From Saprospiraceae bacterium (GTDB taxonomy: Bacteria; Bacteroidota; Bacteroidia; Chitinophagales; Saprospiraceae): a stretch of DNA of 15,504 nt. Below the pieces are notes generated by a model that saw only the letters and a list, made by a program, of their open reading frames with translations, made no database searches and was not told where the DNA came from. Below are positions 14,760 to 15,504 of the stretch, piece by piece. The DNA lies in contig JABWAJ010000069.1 of the NCBI GenBank assembly GCA_013361075.1, positions 1-15,504 on the forward strand. The letters run 5' to 3'. Every line of letters starts with the position of its first letter. The stretch's first letter is position 1. The position numbers and the translations under genes are program-made.

Positions 14760-14791
14760 TTTGCGACACTGCAAGCCATTGGTTGCCTTTG
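14760..14791 (+). promoter_or_regulatory. Candidate gltB promoter
   Basis: TTTG at 14760-14763, 20 bp, then TGCCTTTG at 14784-14791 (one mismatch to TAnnTTTG). Transcription would start near 14798, leaving a leader of about 16 nt before the gltB ATG. Confidence 0.5.
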
Positions 14792-14813
14792 TTTTAGCGA
14801 AAAAAACAACGAG

Positions 14814-15504
14814 ATGGAGTGTAAGAATGCAGGTTTGTATCACCCTTCCTATGAACGGGATGCATGCGGAATAGGTTTTGTGGCCAACATTAAGGGACGC
14901 AAGTCGCACCAGATCCTGTCGGATGCCTTGACGATCCTCGAGAACATGGAGCACCGGGGAGCCTGCGGCTGTGAAAGCAATACGGGGGATGGTGCCGGGC
15001 TTATGGTGCAAATGCCTCATGAGTTTTTTTTCGATGAGTGTGTAAAACTGGGCCTTCACCTGCCAGCTTATGGTCGGTACGGAGTTGGGGTGCTTTTTTT
15101 TCCCAAAGACATTGCCCTTCGGGAAGCAGGCCGGGAAATTTTCAACCGTTCTGCGGAAAAATTAGGCCTGGAGGTCCTGGCTTATCGCAAAGTGCCGGTC
15201 AACCCCCAGGGAATCGGACCAACAGCGTTGTCGGTCGAACCGGAAATGGAACAGGTTTTTATTGCCTGCCCGGATCAGTTGCGGGATTCAGAGGCATTTG
15301 AACGGAAACTTTTCGTCCTCCGGAATTACGCCAGCCATACCATCAACAATACCGTAAAGGAATCGCCCACCGGTTTTTACATTGCTTCCCTGTCTTACAA
15401 AACCGTTGTGTACAAAGGCCAGCTGACGAGCCACCAGCTGCGCGGGTATTTTCCGGATTTGAGCGACAAGCGCATGACCAGCGCTTTTGGGCTGATCCAT
15501 TCCA
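14814..15504 (+). CDS. gltB: Glutamate synthase large subunit, 5' part (continues past window)
   Basis: Start of the glutamine-dependent glutamate synthase large chain, which takes ammonia from glutamine and channels it to 2-oxoglutarate. 230 residues are visible. The ATG at 14814 is followed by a 17-residue propeptide ending R-D-A; Cys18 in A-C-G-I-G-F would be the N-terminal nucleophile of the class II amidotransferase domain after cleavage. M-E-H-R-G-A (45-50) and N-T-G-D-G-A-G (56-62) are the matching glutamine-binding motifs. The frame is open to the last base of the window. A gltD partner would be expected downstream if this is the NADPH type; the ferredoxin type is not excluded from this part alone. 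Confidence 0.95.
   Translation, partial: MECKNAGLYHPSYERDACGIGFVANIKGRKSHQILSDALTILENMEHRGACGCESNTGDGAGLMVQMPHEFFFDECVKLGLHLPAYGRYGVGVLFFPKDIALREAGREIFNRSAEKLGLEVLAYRKVPVNPQGIGPTALSVEPEMEQVFIACPDQLRDSEAFERKLFVLRNYASHTINNTVKESPTGFYIASLSYKTVVYKGQLTSHQLRGYFPDLSDKRMTSAFGLIHS

Overview
The window is about 15.5 kb of ordinary-looking chromosome from a member of the Bacteroidota. A Saprospiria-like lineage is possible, but that is inference. The evidence for Bacteroidota is: menaquinone made by the futalosine route (mqnE, mqnA); several intergenic matches to the Bacteroidota promoter pattern TTTG - about 20 bp - TAnnTTTG; little sign of Shine-Dalgarno sequences; a SPOR-like periplasmic protein; and a two-gene exporter of the C39-peptidase ABC plus HlyD type common in this phylum. 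I see no rRNA, tRNA, CRISPR array, insertion sequence, integrase or phage gene.

Layout. 1-939 (+) is the 3' part of a dihydrolipoamide dehydrogenase gene. 940-1160 holds a duplicated 60-bp repeat (70-bp period) and a degenerate inverted copy, between convergent genes. 1165-4669 (-) is an exporter operon: a peptidase-containing ABC transporter followed by its HlyD-type adaptor. Diverging from it is a GtrB/DPM1-like membrane glycosyltransferase (about 4863-5828, +) whose usual Asp motifs are replaced. 5898-5995 is a low-complexity CAA/CTCAAC array that runs into the 3' end of a monoacylglycerol-lipase-like hydrolase (5976-6815, -), which follows a SPOR-like secreted protein (6845-7438, -). Diverging from these is fmt (7494-8414, +) with a closely coupled GT4 glycosyltransferase (8417-9541, +). 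That gene overlaps the convergent GT2 glycosyltransferase (9497-10393, -) by 45 bp.

10493-13124 (+) is a tight three-gene unit: mqnE, a histidine-phosphatase gene, and mqnA, with 5-nt gaps. msrA follows (13194-13820, +). Downstream, on the minus strand, is a short membrane ORF that looks like the first about 40 codons of a GntP gluconate permease, probably a gene remnant. An IscA/HesB-type Fe-S carrier (14207-14563, +) has a very good Bacteroidota promoter sitting inside an inverted repeat. The window ends in the 5' part of gltB (14814 onward, +), which also has a good promoter.

How they work together. Most of the window is housekeeping: central carbon metabolism, translation initiation, quinone and Fe-S metabolism, protein repair, nitrogen assimilation. 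The accessory content is the exporter without a visible cargo, the three glycosyltransferases and the repeats. I did not find a convincing new multi-gene system. The items most worth a second look are the phosphatase inside the menaquinone operon, the motif-degenerate glycosyltransferase beside the exporter, the repeat that supplies the stop codon of the hydrolase, and the palindromic region over the iscA-type promoter.
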